Shown: positions 19,441 to 28,370, counted from the stretch's first letter. The stretch is 64,000 bases of DNA from Burkholderiales bacterium RIFCSPLOWO2_02_FULL_57_36 (GCA_001770855.1 MESE01000090.1:27486-91485), one strand, 5' to 3'. The notes: generated by a model not told the origin, from the letters alone. Made by a program: numbers and translations.

Positions 19441-20355
19441 TCATTCGTTTTCCTGTTCCTTGACATGAAACGGCATCGGAGGTGCATTCTCGGGTTCTTT
19501 TCCGATGCGCTCGAATTCCGAGATCACCTGCGCGCCAAGTAACAACAAGGCCGCCGCGATTTCCAATGACAACAGCACAACGATAGCCGTTGTCAGCGAT
19601 CCGTACACCGTGCCGACCAGCGACAGTGTCGCGAAGTACCAAACCAGGATATGGCGTGTCACCTCCCATAGCAGCGCCGCCGTCACGCCGCCGATCAGTG
19701 CACGTTGCAAGGAAATGCGCCCGACGGGCATTACCAGGTAGACCGAGGTAAGCACGAAAATTTCGCCAACCAGCCCGAGCAGATACAGCAGCACGCCGGA
19801 TACGCCTCCAAGCGACCAGATATGCCCCTGAAAATACAGACTCCCTTCGCCCACTGCCTGCAAGATCCCGGCAACCAGCGTGATCAGCAGCAAACCGGCG
19901 CCAAGGGACAAGATATAGCAATACGGCAAAATGGCCGAGACCAGAAAATGCCGACGGTGGATCGCTACGCGGTGCACGAAAATCACTGACATCGCATTCT
20001 CCAGAACCGTGAACGCAAGTGAACTGAAAAACAGCATCGTCGCAAGAAGCACCCAACCGAGCACGTCGCGATGCGCCATGAAGTTCGCAAGTTCGATGAT
20101 GATCGGTCCGGATTGGCCGGGAACCAGCCATTCCAGATAACGGCCGAGCGTCAGCAGCAACTCCGCTTCATCGATCACATGGGACAGCGCGATCGCGATC
20201 AGGATCAACAGCGGCACGATCGACAGCAGCGCGTAATATGCCACCGCGCCGGCCAACAGCAAACCCTGGTTTGCACGAAAAGCCTTCAGCGTACGCAGGA
20301 CAAATGCACCCGGATTCTTCAATACCACTTCTGCTTCATAACTCAGCATATACAT
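19441..20355 (-). CDS. YihY/BrkB-family inner-membrane protein
   Basis: A 304-residue protein with about six membrane helices. The family pattern is visible: LLAGAVAYYALLSIVPLLILI near the N-terminus, then LFFSSLAFTVLENAMSVIF, a VYLVMPVGRISLQRALIGG segment and SLVGTVYGSLTTAIVVLL. Despite old RNase BN and BrkB names, these are membrane proteins of unsettled function. It ends in a soluble charged tail. It converges on the PilT-like gene; about 190 bases between them hold no clear gene, only a weak hairpin near 19420-19440. Confidence 0.85.
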   Translation of the reverse strand: MYMLSYEAEVVLKNPGAFVLRTLKAFRANQGLLLAGAVAYYALLSIVPLLILIAIALSHVIDEAELLLTLGRYLEWLVPGQSGPIIIELANFMAHRDVLGWVLLATMLFFSSLAFTVLENAMSVIFVHRVAIHRRHFLVSAILPYCYILSLGAGLLLITLVAGILQAVGEGSLYFQGHIWSLGGVSGVLLYLLGLVGEIFVLTSVYLVMPVGRISLQRALIGGVTAALLWEVTRHILVWYFATLSLVGTVYGSLTTAIVVLLSLEIAAALLLLGAQVISEFERIGKEPENAPPMPFHVKEQENE

Positions 20356-20498
20356 CCGCTTTCAGACATGGTTTCACTTCTTTTACCTGAAAGTAGCGCC
20401 CGATGCTTGATATGTACTTCACAAGATAATCGACGTTGGCTAAAAGATGAGCCTGGTAGGCCGTCCAGTTAATTTGATTTGCCAGTGAAGCACCGCTG

Positions 20499-21311
20499 TC
20501 AAGCCGTCGCATCGACCGGCTTGTTCGATGCCCTTCTTTTCTTGAATTCACTCCAAGGAAAAAAGTAGACAAATGAGACAACCGCATACACCAGGAAAGA
20601 ATCAAGCTTCAGGATATGCGCGAACGCGAAAAAGAAGATGAGCAGGTGCATGCGGACGACATTGATATAGGGCCGGCTCATTGCATCACCCGCCGGGTGG
20701 CTCTTCTTTCCATTCTGTCCCTCTGTCCTGCCACTCAACCGAAAGTCCGGCGCCGTATCCGTCCGCACTGCCTTTACCGCTTTGATCAACGGCATGAAAA
20801 CATGCTGCCTTTCCGCGATGATCGCCGGGATAAGAAAGAGACCGTAAGGCGCCATCAGATGCTTGAACACCAGGATCCACAGAAGCGGCGGATTCATGAA
20901 TGCGTCGCCGAAACCGTCTTTCGGCATCCCCTCGACCGGAAAGAACTGCTGCAGGAACACGGAATGTCCCGCATGAAAAGCGCCGAAATGAAGCGAGAAA
21001 AAGCCCAGGAAGAACGCGCCCAATCCAAGCCCCATGAGGATAGCCGTCATGCGCATGCTCTTCTTGAAATCCTTGTGCGTAATCGCATGGACCCCGATAT
21101 ACGCACCTCCGGCCAATGCCCCCAGCAGCGTCAGATAGCCCAACACCAGACTGCAGAGCCAGAGGCTCCACACCAGATCCTTGATATCCCACTTCAGGAA
21201 ATAGGCAGCCGCCAAGCCGATTGCAAACGCAAGAATGTCAGGAAGAATCCGCGAGATCAACGGCTTGTCGGGCTCATTGATATCCGGGCCTGCGTGAGCG
21301 AATGATTTCAT
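20499..21311 (-). CDS. DUF6498-like polytopic membrane protein
   Basis: A 270-residue protein with at least six hydrophobic helices (for instance ILAFAIGLAAAYFLKW and LIFFFAFAHILKL). It resembles the DUF6498 family: a paired N-terminal hairpin, a HFGAFHAGHSVFLQQFF segment with three His and a C-terminal FVYFFPWSEFKK. Function is unknown. ATG 21311 is used; GTG 21323 is a possible earlier start. It probably forms its own unit between the methyltransferase and YihY-like genes. Confidence 0.65.
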   Translation of the reverse strand: MKSFAHAGPDINEPDKPLISRILPDILAFAIGLAAAYFLKWDIKDLVWSLWLCSLVLGYLTLLGALAGGAYIGVHAITHKDFKKSMRMTAILMGLGLGAFFLGFFSLHFGAFHAGHSVFLQQFFPVEGMPKDGFGDAFMNPPLLWILVFKHLMAPYGLFLIPAIIAERQHVFMPLIKAVKAVRTDTAPDFRLSGRTEGQNGKKSHPAGDAMSRPYINVVRMHLLIFFFAFAHILKLDSFLVYAVVSFVYFFPWSEFKKRRASNKPVDATA

Positions 21312-21368
21312 TTTTTCTTTCACATCAAAGGGTCAAAGGACAAGATCGACCCTCATTTTTTATCGCCT

Positions 21369-21992
21369 CTACTCAGCCTTCTTCGCCACAATAAACACTG
21401 ATTTGTTTTTACCCGGTTGCCATTGGTAGTCAATCTCGAAGCCGGCACCGGTCAAACTGTCTTCCAATTCCCTGGTGGTAAAGACTTTGACCAACGGCAT
21501 TAAACCTAAGAACTTTCCAATTGGCGCGATCAGCTTGAAAAACTTCATCGAATCCCCAATACACGCGGTGCTGGTAACGAAGATGCCGCCCGGCTTGAGC
21601 ACTTTGTGAACCTTGGCGATTACCTCATCCTTGTTGTCCAGCAAGTGCAAAATACTGAGTCCCAACACGGCATCCAAGGTTTGATTCGGCGCGCTGAATT
21701 CATCGAAGGATGAACGTTTAAAAGTGATATTTTCAATATTCTTTGCGTCAGCTTTTCTTTGAGCGATTTCAATCATTTTCGATGAGATATCGATCGCTTG
21801 AATATGCTTCACATAAGGCGCATGAGTGATGGCTGTCGACCCTGTGCCGCAGCCAAACTCCAACACTTCCATGTCCAGTCGAAAATATCCGCGCGTGACC
21901 TGCAGTTTTTTCTGGTATGCCGCTTCATCAGCAATAGGTAGTTTCGAATAGCGTTCTGCCATTCTGTCCCAAAATTTAGCCGACTGATCCAT
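21369..21992 (-). CDS. class I SAM-dependent methyltransferase
   Basis: A 207-residue methyltransferase with the Rossmann motif I VLEFGCGTGSTA (about 42-53), the acidic loop AIDISSKMIEIA and LDAVLGLSILHLL as motif IV. The N-terminal SAKFWDRMAERYSK and C-terminal YQWQPGKNKSVFIVAKK fit small-molecule methyltransferases of the UbiE-like set. Substrate unknown. ATG 21992 has GGAGG five bases upstream; the two codons before it are also possible starts. Confidence 0.8.
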   Translation of the reverse strand: MDQSAKFWDRMAERYSKLPIADEAAYQKKLQVTRGYFRLDMEVLEFGCGTGSTAITHAPYVKHIQAIDISSKMIEIAQRKADAKNIENITFKRSSFDEFSAPNQTLDAVLGLSILHLLDNKDEVIAKVHKVLKPGGIFVTSTACIGDSMKFFKLIAPIGKFLGLMPLVKVFTTRELEDSLTGAGFEIDYQWQPGKNKSVFIVAKKAE

Positions 21993-22230
21993 CATCACCT
22001 CCGTTGCCGCCTAGCGGGCATGCTTGCGTATCCGTGTTCGGCGATGTGTATGTGTTGCGTTAGTGTCTAATCTTAGGCGCTATACCTTGATTACATAGAT
22101 CCTCTGGTACTGCCCAAATTTCCGGCCTAACGTTTCCCGGACCATCTTGTGACTTCCTCTTTGCACCTGTCGCGCCAAAGCATAAAGCAAGCAACGTGGC
22201 CGGGCGGAATATTAGCCTCACCTGTCGCCG

Positions 22231-22252
22231 CAACAACAACAACAACAACAAC
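22231..22252. repeat. CAA trinucleotide microsatellite
   Basis: Seven CAA units in a row in a non-coding stretch between the methyltransferase and a GNAT remnant. Such a run can slip during replication. No open gene uses it. The rest of 21993-22365 holds no recognisable gene. Confidence 0.9.
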
Positions 22253-22365
22253 GGCCGGTAGCTAATCAAACTGAATAAATTCACCTTTTTATATTTGCTT
22301 ATTCCGCTCGCTCTAAGACACACAACGCCCGTATTCAATTGAATGTTATATGCCGGTGCAATCAA

Positions 22366-22563
22366 CTATAGTTCTTTACGAAGATAGTACCGTTCATGCT
22401 TTTCTGCATAGCCTTCAAGTTTCCCGAACACCTCATATCCAAGATCGACATGTGGCAAAAGACGAGACTTGGCCCATTCGTGTTCCTTGATAGAAAACAT
22501 CGCAGCATGAATTTGATTAAGAAAGAAATTCGTCTCGACCTTTAGCGCTCCTCTGGACCTGAC
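22366..22563 (-). pseudogene. C-terminal remnant of a GNAT acetyltransferase
   Basis: A 65-codon open stretch without a plausible start, bounded upstream by TAG (22564-22566). It ends LGYEVFGKLEGY, AEKHERYYLRKEL and stop, the usual end of GNAT N-acetyltransferases (GFEVFGxLxxYPxGHxRYFLxKxL). The acetyl-CoA binding core is missing, so this is a broken gene. It points to past insertion or deletion in this AT-richer patch. Confidence 0.7.
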
Positions 22564-22586
22564 CTAATTCTCTATTGTGTCTTTCA

Positions 22587-23138
22587 TCATTGAGTTCTCA
22601 GCCCTACTACCAGAACTCCAGCAGCCACAGCAACCAACAGCGTCTCTGTGAGGACAAGGATCGCCTGTGTTTGTGACAGTTTTGCAATCATACGTGCAAC
22701 CGCAACAGAATCTCCAGCTATTGCTTTGTCCATCGACTTTCGCGCCAGCCACCGCTGATAGGGGAATAGTCCACGCTCGTATTCTGTGATGAAAATTTTT
22801 ACATCGAAAGGTCTACCTGACTCTTGGATCTGCTTAGCCAGGCCCAGTCCAGCTTCGCGACTTCCCAGCGCCGCAGACACCATTGCGGAAAGTAGTCTTG
22901 CGAATATGGACACGATCAGTCCTATAAGAAGCATCAAGAGGGCAATACGTATGTGATAAAGGCAGACGAATTGCGAAATTTTGTCGACGTTTGCTATAAG
23001 AAGGGAGAATGCAGCGCCCACGCCTGCAATCAACCAGCTTGAAAATGGACCGAGCGATTCGTTCGTCTTACTGGCCGCTGCCACGAGCGAATGCCCTGCC
23101 GCATCGTGCTCGTTTAAAGCTTTGATTTCTTGTGACAT
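22587..23138 (-). CDS. hypothetical membrane protein
   Basis: A 183-residue protein with three hydrophobic helices: SSWLIAGVGAAFSLLIANV, IRIALLMLLIGLIVSIFARLL and, near the end, AILVLTETLLVAVAAGVLVVGL. Between helices two and three is a soluble loop of about 75 residues. No family is recognised. It lies in an AT-richer patch with an HNH-like gene upstream (97 bases apart, same strand), so an accessory origin is likely. Confidence 0.6.
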   Translation of the reverse strand: MSQEIKALNEHDAAGHSLVAAASKTNESLGPFSSWLIAGVGAAFSLLIANVDKISQFVCLYHIRIALLMLLIGLIVSIFARLLSAMVSAALGSREAGLGLAKQIQESGRPFDVKIFITEYERGLFPYQRWLARKSMDKAIAGDSVAVARMIAKLSQTQAILVLTETLLVAVAAGVLVVGLRTQ

Positions 23139-23235
23139 ATGCTCTCTAAGAAGTAACTAAAGATCTAAACGTTTGAGATAAGCGATCGACATGAGCAACC
23201 AAAGCTTGCCGGAAAACGCCCCCTTGATCGAAGAG

Positions 23236-24039
23236 TTACCTGCCACGGCGCACTCTGAGATCACGCATTGATTGTGCAGCGCGAGGGTTTCGAATCCAAT
23301 CAGCGTGGAGCTCCAACATTCCACGCGTCGAGTACAGAGACAACTTGCTGCGATTGGGTGGCAAAAGCTTTCCGGGTAGGCCGCTGTGAAAGAGAGAAGA
23401 GTCAGTTTTCGGAGGCATAATGATCACCCAGAAGTAGAAGCCGTAGATGGCGACAAGCCGGAGTGTTGTGCCAGGAAGATGGTTTTCAGGCGTCTCAACC
23501 CGTGCGCACCGAAGCGAGACTGCAGGAATTGCCTTAATAGTCGAGCTTCCAGGTGTCCAGTTTGGATTCGGCGATGCATGAATTAGCTCAAGGCGAATTT
23601 GGATTTCTGCAGGCGTCCGGCCTCCCTCAAGCATGAACTCTACGTATTTCGAAAGAGCTTCAACGTCCGACTCATTCGCTCTAGCTGTGTTATATGAGAT
23701 CTTCAAGAGCCAGCGAAGAAGCATCTCGTAGTTGTAAATGAAAGTTCTAGCTTGCCGGCGAATAGCTGGATGGCTGAACTGTGCATCGAATAAATCACAT
23801 ATGTAGGCATCAAGGGTACTGAGTGGTCCGTTATTACACCCCGCACAAACATCCTTGATCGTGAGGTCAGCATCGATGAATTTTTCTAACTTGCCAAGGT
23901 AACTTGTGTCAATGTCCTTTGCGCGTGCAATGATGCCGCTAGGCCAAAGGTGCTCCTTAGTAAGCGGTACAGCCTTCTTGCAGTATGCGCAGATGCGTAT
24001 ACTACTCATTCTTGTGCCGATTAACGCAATGTATCCCAT
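23236..24039 (-). CDS. HNH-type nuclease-like protein
   Basis: A 267-residue protein whose N-terminus has the zinc and active-site layout of an HNH fold: CAYCKK, then TKEHLWP (a possible general-base His) and CAGCNNGPLSTLDAYI with the N of HNH. The rest is helical with a membrane-like YGFYFWVIIM stretch. HNH proteins of this shape occur in defence and mobile modules; no partner is visible except the membrane protein downstream. Start could be 24039 or the ATG at codon 11. Function is inferred. Confidence 0.6.
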   Translation of the reverse strand: MGYIALIGTRMSSIRICAYCKKAVPLTKEHLWPSGIIARAKDIDTSYLGKLEKFIDADLTIKDVCAGCNNGPLSTLDAYICDLFDAQFSHPAIRRQARTFIYNYEMLLRWLLKISYNTARANESDVEALSKYVEFMLEGGRTPAEIQIRLELIHASPNPNWTPGSSTIKAIPAVSLRCARVETPENHLPGTTLRLVAIYGFYFWVIIMPPKTDSSLFHSGLPGKLLPPNRSKLSLYSTRGMLELHADWIRNPRAAQSMRDLRVRRGR

Positions 24040-24372
24040 ACCGTCTACGATTAAAAAGAATACTGCGGTATCGAATGTTCATTCAAATTCCCTAAAAATG
24101 ATGTGCCTATTAGTTTTTGGGGTACATACTTATTTCAGTATAAAAATCCGCGAAAAGCGGAGTTCCTATTGCCCTACCGCGCAGTCACCGAAACTGCTTG
24201 ATCGGCTAAAGAATTGCATTCATAACAATCAACATAGTCTACGGGCCGAATGAATTTATGTCTATTGAGCAATATGGCAAATTCGTCATTATCTAAATAG
24301 AAAACAAAATTGGTTGCTACCGAGTAGCCCGCCACTAGACGACCGGTCTAGTATTCAGGTATAGTGCACCCC
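24040..24372. other. AT-rich gene-free interval with the TetR promoter
   Basis: About 330 bases, clearly AT-richer than the surroundings, marking the right edge of the accessory patch. The last 40 bases hold the TetR operator; nothing else was recognised. Confidence 0.5.
24336..24350 (+). promoter_or_regulatory. operator 1 of the TetR regulator (autoregulation)
   Basis: TAGACGACCGGTCTA, an imperfect palindrome with arms TAGAC and GTCTA, lies 22 bases before the regulator start. The same 15 bases recur at 25026-25040 before the target gene. It resembles NemR-type sites. Confidence 0.85.
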
Positions 24373-24969
24373 ATGGAACACACCACACGCTACCAAGACA
24401 ACCGCGAACGGATTCTCTCCATCGGAGAAAACCTGATTCTCGGGCGCGGCTTTTCCGCGATGGGATTGAGCGAACTGCTGGGCGCGGCTGAAGTGCCGAA
24501 AGGTTCGTTCTATCACTACTTCCAGTCCAAGGAAGGCTTCGGCGTCGCGCTGCTGGAACGCTACTTCGAGAATTACCATGCGCGCCTGCACACTCTTTTC
24601 GATAACGAAACGATGCCTGCCCGCACACGGTTGCTGATTTACTTTGACAGCTGGCGGCAAATGCATGCAACCAGCAAATGCCACGACACTTGCCTTGCGG
24701 TCAAGCTTGCGGCCGAGGTTTCGGATTTGTCGGAGCCGATGCGCGAATCGTTGGCAACCGGCATGGACATCGTGATCGGCATGATCGCGGGCGCGATCCT
24801 GGCGGCGCAAAAAGAAGGCTCCGTTCCTATCCGCCACAGTCCCGAACAACTGGCGGAATCTCTTTATGCAATGTGGCTGGGCGCTTCGCTGCGCGGCAAG
24901 GCCACCAGAAACATCGATGCGCTCGATATCGCCTACCAGCAGACGGAGTGGATGCTCGGCGGCGCATGA
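24373..24969 (+). CDS. TetR-family repressor, NemR-like
   Basis: A 198-residue regulator. The helix-turn-helix is at about residues 30-50 (FSAMGLSELLGAAEVPKGSFYHYFQSK). The C-terminal domain contains Cys near SKCHDTCLAVKLAAEV, comparable with the redox-sensing cysteines of NemR. It most likely represses itself and the flavin reductase gene downstream, letting go on contact with electrophiles or bleach-type oxidants; that trigger is inferred from NemR. ATG 24373 has no clear ribosome binding site; a leaderless message is possible. GTG 24364 is an alternative. Confidence 0.85.
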   Translation: MEHTTRYQDNRERILSIGENLILGRGFSAMGLSELLGAAEVPKGSFYHYFQSKEGFGVALLERYFENYHARLHTLFDNETMPARTRLLIYFDSWRQMHATSKCHDTCLAVKLAAEVSDLSEPMRESLATGMDIVIGMIAGAILAAQKEGSVPIRHSPEQLAESLYAMWLGASLRGKATRNIDALDIAYQQTEWMLGGA

Positions 24970-25025
24970 ACGGAATAGTTTGACGAATGGCGGGCGGAAG
25001 TCCGTTTATTTTTTCAATTGCTTTA

Positions 25026-25040
25026 TAGACGACCGGTCTA
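25026..25040 (+). promoter_or_regulatory. operator 2, in the flavin reductase promoter
   Basis: Exact repeat of the site at 24336-24350. It sits between TTGCTT (25018-25023) and TAATAT (25039-25044), so a bound repressor would block RNA polymerase. Confidence 0.88.
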
Positions 25041-25060
25041 ATATTTACATAGAGGATTGT

Positions 25061-26170
25061 ATGATTAAAAAACTGCTGTCACCGATCAAAGTGGGTTCCC
25101 AAACCTTGCCTAACAGAGTGTTCATGGCACCGCTGACCCGCTCGCGCGCCGGACAACCGGGTGATATCCCGGCTGCGCTCAATGTCGAATACTACGAACA
25201 GCGCGCCACCGCCGGCCTGATCGTAACCGAAGCCACGCAAGTGTCGCGGCAAGGCCAGGGATATGCATGGACGCCGGGCATCTATACCGATGCGCAGGAA
25301 GCCGGATGGAAAAACGCGGTGCAGGCAGTGCATGCAAAAGGCGGGCATATCGCTTTGCAGCTTTGGCACGTCGGCCGCATTTCGCATTCGCTGCTGCAGG
25401 AAAACGGTGCGGCGCCGGTTGCGCCATCGGCATTGATCGCGAATAAAGCCCAATGCTTCGTCGTGCAAACGGACGGCACACCGGCCAATGTGCCCTGCGA
25501 AACGCCGCGCGCACTTGCGATTGAAGAATTGCCGGGCATCGTGGCGCAATATCGCCAGGCCACATTACGCGCCAAGCGGGTCGGATTCGACTTCGTCGAA
25601 GTGCATGCGGCCAACGGCTATCTATTGAACCAGTTCCTCGCCACCAACAGCAACCAGCGCACCGATGCGTATGGCGGATCGCTGGAAAATCGCGCCCGCC
25701 TGATGCTGGAAGTGCTTGATGCGGTCATCGAAGAGATCGGCGCCGATCGCGTCGGCGTGCGCCTGTCGCCGCATTTTGTAGCGCACGACATGGCCGACAG
25801 CGACTCCGAAGCCAGCACCTTGTACCTCGCAAAAGAATTCAGCAAGCGCGGCATTGCGTATCTGCATATCGCGGAACCCGACTGGGCCGGCGGCGTCGAA
25901 CTGAGCGATGCATTCCGCAAGCAGCTCCGCGAGGCATTTACCGGCTCGCTGATCTTTTGCGGCAACTACTCCGCCGCCGACGCGGAAAGCTTGATCGAGC
26001 AAGGCATCGCCGATGCGGTTGCATTCGGCCGTTCCTACATTTCCAATCCCGACCTGGTGGAACGATTCCGGCAAGGTGCCGCACTGAACAAGGCGGATCG
26101 TTCGACCTTCTACGGCGGCGGCGCGCATGGCTATACCGATTACCCGACGCTGCAACTGCAGCCGGCATAA
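25061..26170 (+). CDS. old yellow enzyme family alkene reductase (NemA-like)
   Basis: A 369-residue FMN-dependent ene-reductase. Family marks: FMAPLTRSRA near residue 22-31, ALQLWHVGRISH, the VEVHAANGYLLNQFL segment with the His-x2-Asn pair that binds substrate, and DAYGGSLENRARL. It reduces activated double bonds and other electrophiles such as N-ethylmaleimide or nitro compounds with NADPH. ATG 25061 has AGAGGA nearby and follows the TetR operator. A DJ-1-like gene follows 87 bases later, forming an electrophile-defence unit. Confidence 0.92.
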   Translation: MIKKLLSPIKVGSQTLPNRVFMAPLTRSRAGQPGDIPAALNVEYYEQRATAGLIVTEATQVSRQGQGYAWTPGIYTDAQEAGWKNAVQAVHAKGGHIALQLWHVGRISHSLLQENGAAPVAPSALIANKAQCFVVQTDGTPANVPCETPRALAIEELPGIVAQYRQATLRAKRVGFDFVEVHAANGYLLNQFLATNSNQRTDAYGGSLENRARLMLEVLDAVIEEIGADRVGVRLSPHFVAHDMADSDSEASTLYLAKEFSKRGIAYLHIAEPDWAGGVELSDAFRKQLREAFTGSLIFCGNYSAADAESLIEQGIADAVAFGRSYISNPDLVERFRQGAALNKADRSTFYGGGAHGYTDYPTLQLQPA

Positions 26171-26257
26171 ACAGGGAGCTTTTTCAACCACGTTCACCAT
26201 TGGTCCGATCTGCTTGCTGGAGAGCCGACATGCAGAGACGACACGAAAGGAAATGAC

Positions 26258-26941
26258 ATGAAAATTTTGATGATACTGACCTCGCACGATACGCTCGGCA
26301 ACACGGGAAAGAAAACCGGATTCTGGCTGGAAGAATTTGCCGCGCCCTACTACGTTTTCAAGGACGCCGGCGCAGACATCACGCTGGCGTCGCCCAAAGG
26401 CGGCCAGCCGCCGCTCGACCCGAAGAGCGATGAAGCCGATTCGCAGACCGAGGCCACGCGCCGTTTCAAGCAAGACCCTGCCGCACAGGCTGCACTGGCC
26501 TCGACGATAAATCTTTCCGATGTATCGGCGGACGACTTTGACGCTGTGTTCTATCCGGGCGGACACGGGCCGCTGTGGGATCTGGCCGAAAACCGGCATT
26601 CCATTCAGCTGATCGAAACCATGTACGCTGCGGGTAAACCTGTTTCGGCCGTGTGTCATGCGCCCGGTGTTCTGCGTCACGCCAAAGCTGCCGACGGCTC
26701 GCCGCTGGTGCAAGGTAAAAAGGTCACCGGATTTACCAATACCGAAGAAGCTGCCGTGCAACTGACCGACATCGTGCCGTTCCTGGTGGAGGATGAACTT
26801 GCGAAGAACGGCGGGAAGTACAGCAAAGGCGGAGATTGGCAATCGTATATCGTGACCGATGGGAATCTGATCACGGGGCAGAATCCGGCGTCGTCGGAGG
26901 CCGTGGCGAAAGAGGTACTGCGTCAGCTTCAATCCGCTTAG
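26258..26941 (+). CDS. DJ-1/PfpI-family protein (Hsp31-like)
   Basis: A 227-residue type-1 glutamine-amidotransferase-like protein. The nucleophile Cys lies in SAVCHAPGVL (about residue 136), with a Glu in GFWLEEF (about 26-27) and YPGGHGPLWD. This group includes Hsp31/HchA-like glyoxalase III and stress proteins, so methylglyoxal or related aldehyde removal is a fair inference. In E. coli the nemRA operon carries gloA; here a DJ-1 protein stands in that place. ATG 26258 has AAAGGAA upstream. Confidence 0.85.
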   Translation: MKILMILTSHDTLGNTGKKTGFWLEEFAAPYYVFKDAGADITLASPKGGQPPLDPKSDEADSQTEATRRFKQDPAAQAALASTINLSDVSADDFDAVFYPGGHGPLWDLAENRHSIQLIETMYAAGKPVSAVCHAPGVLRHAKAADGSPLVQGKKVTGFTNTEEAAVQLTDIVPFLVEDELAKNGGKYSKGGDWQSYIVTDGNLITGQNPASSEAVAKEVLRQLQSA

Positions 26942-26992
26942 GGACGTGGAAAGCTCTATAGAGAATTGATGCGTATACCGAAATGCGAAGTC

Positions 26993-27080
26993 TGTCATTC
27001 CGCGTAAGGTGAGGAATCTCAACTGCCAGTCACGCTGGAAACGGTTGAGATTCCTCGTCGCTACGCTCGTCGGAATGACA
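26993..27080 (+). repeat. dispersed inverted repeat, copy 2
   Basis: Same family as 9984-10064: it starts TGTCATTCCGCG, ends CGTCGGAATGACA and has inner arms GAGGAATCTCAA and TTGAGATTCCTC around a variable middle. It lies between two converging genes and may act as a bidirectional structural terminator. Confidence 0.8.
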
Positions 27081-27176
27081 GTGTATTGGTTATGGGATCA
27101 AAATTAGCCCGGGTTTATTCGATTGGAGAACAACAGCAGGTATCAAAGTTTTCATCACTCGGCGAAATTGTTTTCC

Positions 27177-28124
27177 TTATCGCGCCGAGCCGTGCCGGGC
27201 AGCCAGCCCGTCAATTACCCGCTGAAAATCACGTACCGTTTCCTCGATGATTTGCCGTACCGGCTTGATCGAATCAATACGTCCGCACACCTGCCCCGTC
27301 AGCGGCACCGCCGCCTCCATGTCGCCACCGAAATAAAGCTGCTGGACGCCTGCGAATTCGCTCATGATGCTTTCCGGGATCTCCTTTTCGATACGCGAAG
27401 TGCGCTCTGTACGCAGCGCACGCAGTGCCGGGCCCTTCCCGCCGCGATTGAGGAACACCGTATCTGTCTCTCCCGCATTGACGATCGCGGTTTTCCAGTT
27501 ATCGTGAACCGGCGATTCCGCCGATGACAACATGCGCGTACCCATCTGGATGCCCTCCGCACCCAGCGCAAATGCCGCCGCCATCGTGACGCCGTCGCAG
27601 AAGCCGCCTGCGGCCACGACCGGAACATCGACCCGGGAACAGACCAGCGGCAGCAGCACCATGGATGCCACGTCGCGCTGATTCTTGAAACCGCCGCCTT
27701 CGCCGCCTTCCACGATCAAGCCGTCCACCCCGGCCCCGATCGCCTTGAGCGCACCGGCCAACGTCGGCACCACATGGAACACCGTCAGACCTGCTGCCTT
27801 CAGTTCCGCGCAGTAGCGGGTCGGGTCACCGGCGGATGTTGTCACGAACTTGATGCCCTGATCGACCACAAACTGCACGATGCCGGCGTCGCGCACATAC
27901 GTCAGCGCGATGTTGACGCCGAACGGCTTGTCGGTCAGGTCGCGCATCTTGCGGATTTCCCCGCGAATCGCTTCCAAGTCGCCGGACGCTGTTTCGATGA
28001 TGCCCATCCCGCCTGCATTGGACACAGCTGACGCAAGTTGCGCTCTCGCAATCCAGCCCATCGGCGCCTGAATGATGGGATGTTGCACGCCGAGCAGTTC
28101 AGTCACACGGTTGTTGATCGTCAT
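27177..28124 (-). CDS. nitronate monooxygenase-like FMN protein
   Basis: A 315-residue TIM-barrel flavoprotein of the 2-nitropropane dioxygenase family. It begins LGVQHPIIQAPMGWIA, then NAGGMGIIETAS, KPFGVNIAL, PVVAAGGFCDG and EGIQMGTRML. In class I enzymes the segment is GxEAGGH with a catalytic His; here it reads VEGGEGGGFKN, with Phe in that place. So a true nitronate oxidase activity is doubtful, and a different flavin reaction is possible. It converges on the DJ-1 gene. Confidence 0.82.
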   Translation of the reverse strand: MTINNRVTELLGVQHPIIQAPMGWIARAQLASAVSNAGGMGIIETASGDLEAIRGEIRKMRDLTDKPFGVNIALTYVRDAGIVQFVVDQGIKFVTTSAGDPTRYCAELKAAGLTVFHVVPTLAGALKAIGAGVDGLIVEGGEGGGFKNQRDVASMVLLPLVCSRVDVPVVAAGGFCDGVTMAAAFALGAEGIQMGTRMLSSAESPVHDNWKTAIVNAGETDTVFLNRGGKGPALRALRTERTSRIEKEIPESIMSEFAGVQQLYFGGDMEAAVPLTGQVCGRIDSIKPVRQIIEETVRDFQRVIDGLAARHGSAR

Positions 28125-28370
28125 ACGTTTTACCTTGATTTAATGAATGTTGAAATTGTTGTTTTGATGAAAACACTGTCATTTATTTCCAGAACTCCAA
28201 ATAGCTTGGCGCGCATCAATCCTAACAGTGCTCTAAATATTTATTCTCATGAGCAGGCGAGACACGATACCCGAATGTATCAAAGCTTGCCGGACAGTAA
28301 ATGCCACGGCGCAATCGCCTGAACGACATATTTCCCCAGCATTCAATGACAAAAACCGGAGACAAACAAC

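Noticed and set aside
20336..20605. Open frame of 89 codons between the YihY-like and DUF6498-like genes
   Set aside because: It overlaps both neighbours, lacks a start signal and has no recognisable fold.
22060..22365. Open frame of about 100 codons spanning the CAA run (reads poly-Leu)
   Set aside because: Low-complexity run and no flanking domain; the CAA run is better taken as a microsatellite.
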